Assembly: GCA_934655835.1 (NCBI GenBank)
Contig: CAKUHM010000096.1
Location: 1-5,752 of the forward strand
DNA length: 5,752 nt
Reading direction: 5' to 3'
DNA from: an uncultured Collinsella sp.
GTDB lineage: Bacteria; Actinomycetota; Coriobacteriia; Coriobacteriales; Coriobacteriaceae
The notes under the pieces were generated by a model, which did not search any database, was not told where the DNA came from, and was given only the letters and a program-made list of their open reading frames with translations. Positions 5,700-5,752 of this stretch are shown here, in pieces; the stretch's first letter is position 1; every line of letters starts with the position of its first letter. The position numbers were made by a program, and so were the translations under genes.

Positions 5700-5752
5700 A
5701 GGCTTCACCCCAATCGGAGATCGGAGCGTTGCCCGCAGGCGGATTCCGCGGC

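Larger units (their letters stand above)
5494..5752. repeat. Two nested inverted-repeat pairs bounding a 259-base segment
   Basis: The outer pair is GCCGCGGAACCCGC (5494-5507) against GCGGATTCCGCGGC (5739-5752), 13 of 14 bases complementary, with the single difference tolerated as G-U in - strand RNA. The inner pair is GCGGGCAACGC (5533-5543) against GCGTTGCCCGC (5726-5736), a perfect 11 bp. Both pairs occur in the same nested order, which is unlikely to be chance. The outer repeat ends exactly at the window edge, so its true end cannot be judged. It could be an mRNA fold-back or the terminal repeats of a small mobile element. Confidence 0.7.

Overview
The window is GC-rich bacterial DNA with strong preference for G/C in third codon positions and canonical Shine-Dalgarno sites. 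Gene content and protein style suggest a gut actinobacterium of the class Coriobacteriia, most likely Collinsella or a close relative. This is an inference from familiarity with such proteins; there is no rRNA marker here. I see no tRNA, rRNA, CRISPR array, integrase or transposase gene.

Layout. (1) 1-1058, + strand: the C-terminal two thirds of formate-tetrahydrofolate ligase (fhs), cut by the window edge and followed by a good intrinsic terminator (1084-1124). (2) 1116-1361, - strand: a small cysteine-rich protein gene converging on fhs. Its frame has no stop where the gene should end and runs on antisense to fhs. (3) 1500-2489, + strand: a single-pass membrane protein with a disordered Pro/Tyr-rich cytoplasmic part, a PASTA-like outer domain and a C-terminal heptad repeat. 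(4) 2524-2591: a compound stem-loop with T-runs on both sides, which should terminate both gene 3 and the convergent gene 5. (5) 2600-3781, - strand: a cation diffusion facilitator transporter whose four membrane metal-site residues read N-D/D-D, the pattern described for manganese exporters. It has an extra C-terminal domain that looks like a repeat of the usual cytoplasmic domain. (6) 3953-3971: a perfect 7-bp dyad just ahead of the ribosome binding site of the next gene. (7) 4000-5337, + strand: a soluble protein with two four-cysteine zinc ribbons and a 'VNGQTG' motif. (8) 5338-5752: no conventional gene, but dense structure: two strong hairpins pointing in opposite transcription directions, two nested inverted-repeat pairs, and a 30-codon open frame on the - strand with a good Shine-Dalgarno site.

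The main genes look like separate housekeeping and accessory functions, not one pathway: one-carbon folate metabolism, an envelope protein, metal efflux and a zinc-ribbon protein. Convergent pairs share terminators and divergent pairs share short control regions. The right end (5447-5752) is the part most likely to be undescribed. A short peptide gene, a 3'-overlapping opposite-strand transcript and a possible fold-back of the peptide mRNA's two ends together resemble a type I toxin-antitoxin locus. The competing reading is a small non-autonomous mobile element with terminal inverted repeats, clipped exactly at the window edge.
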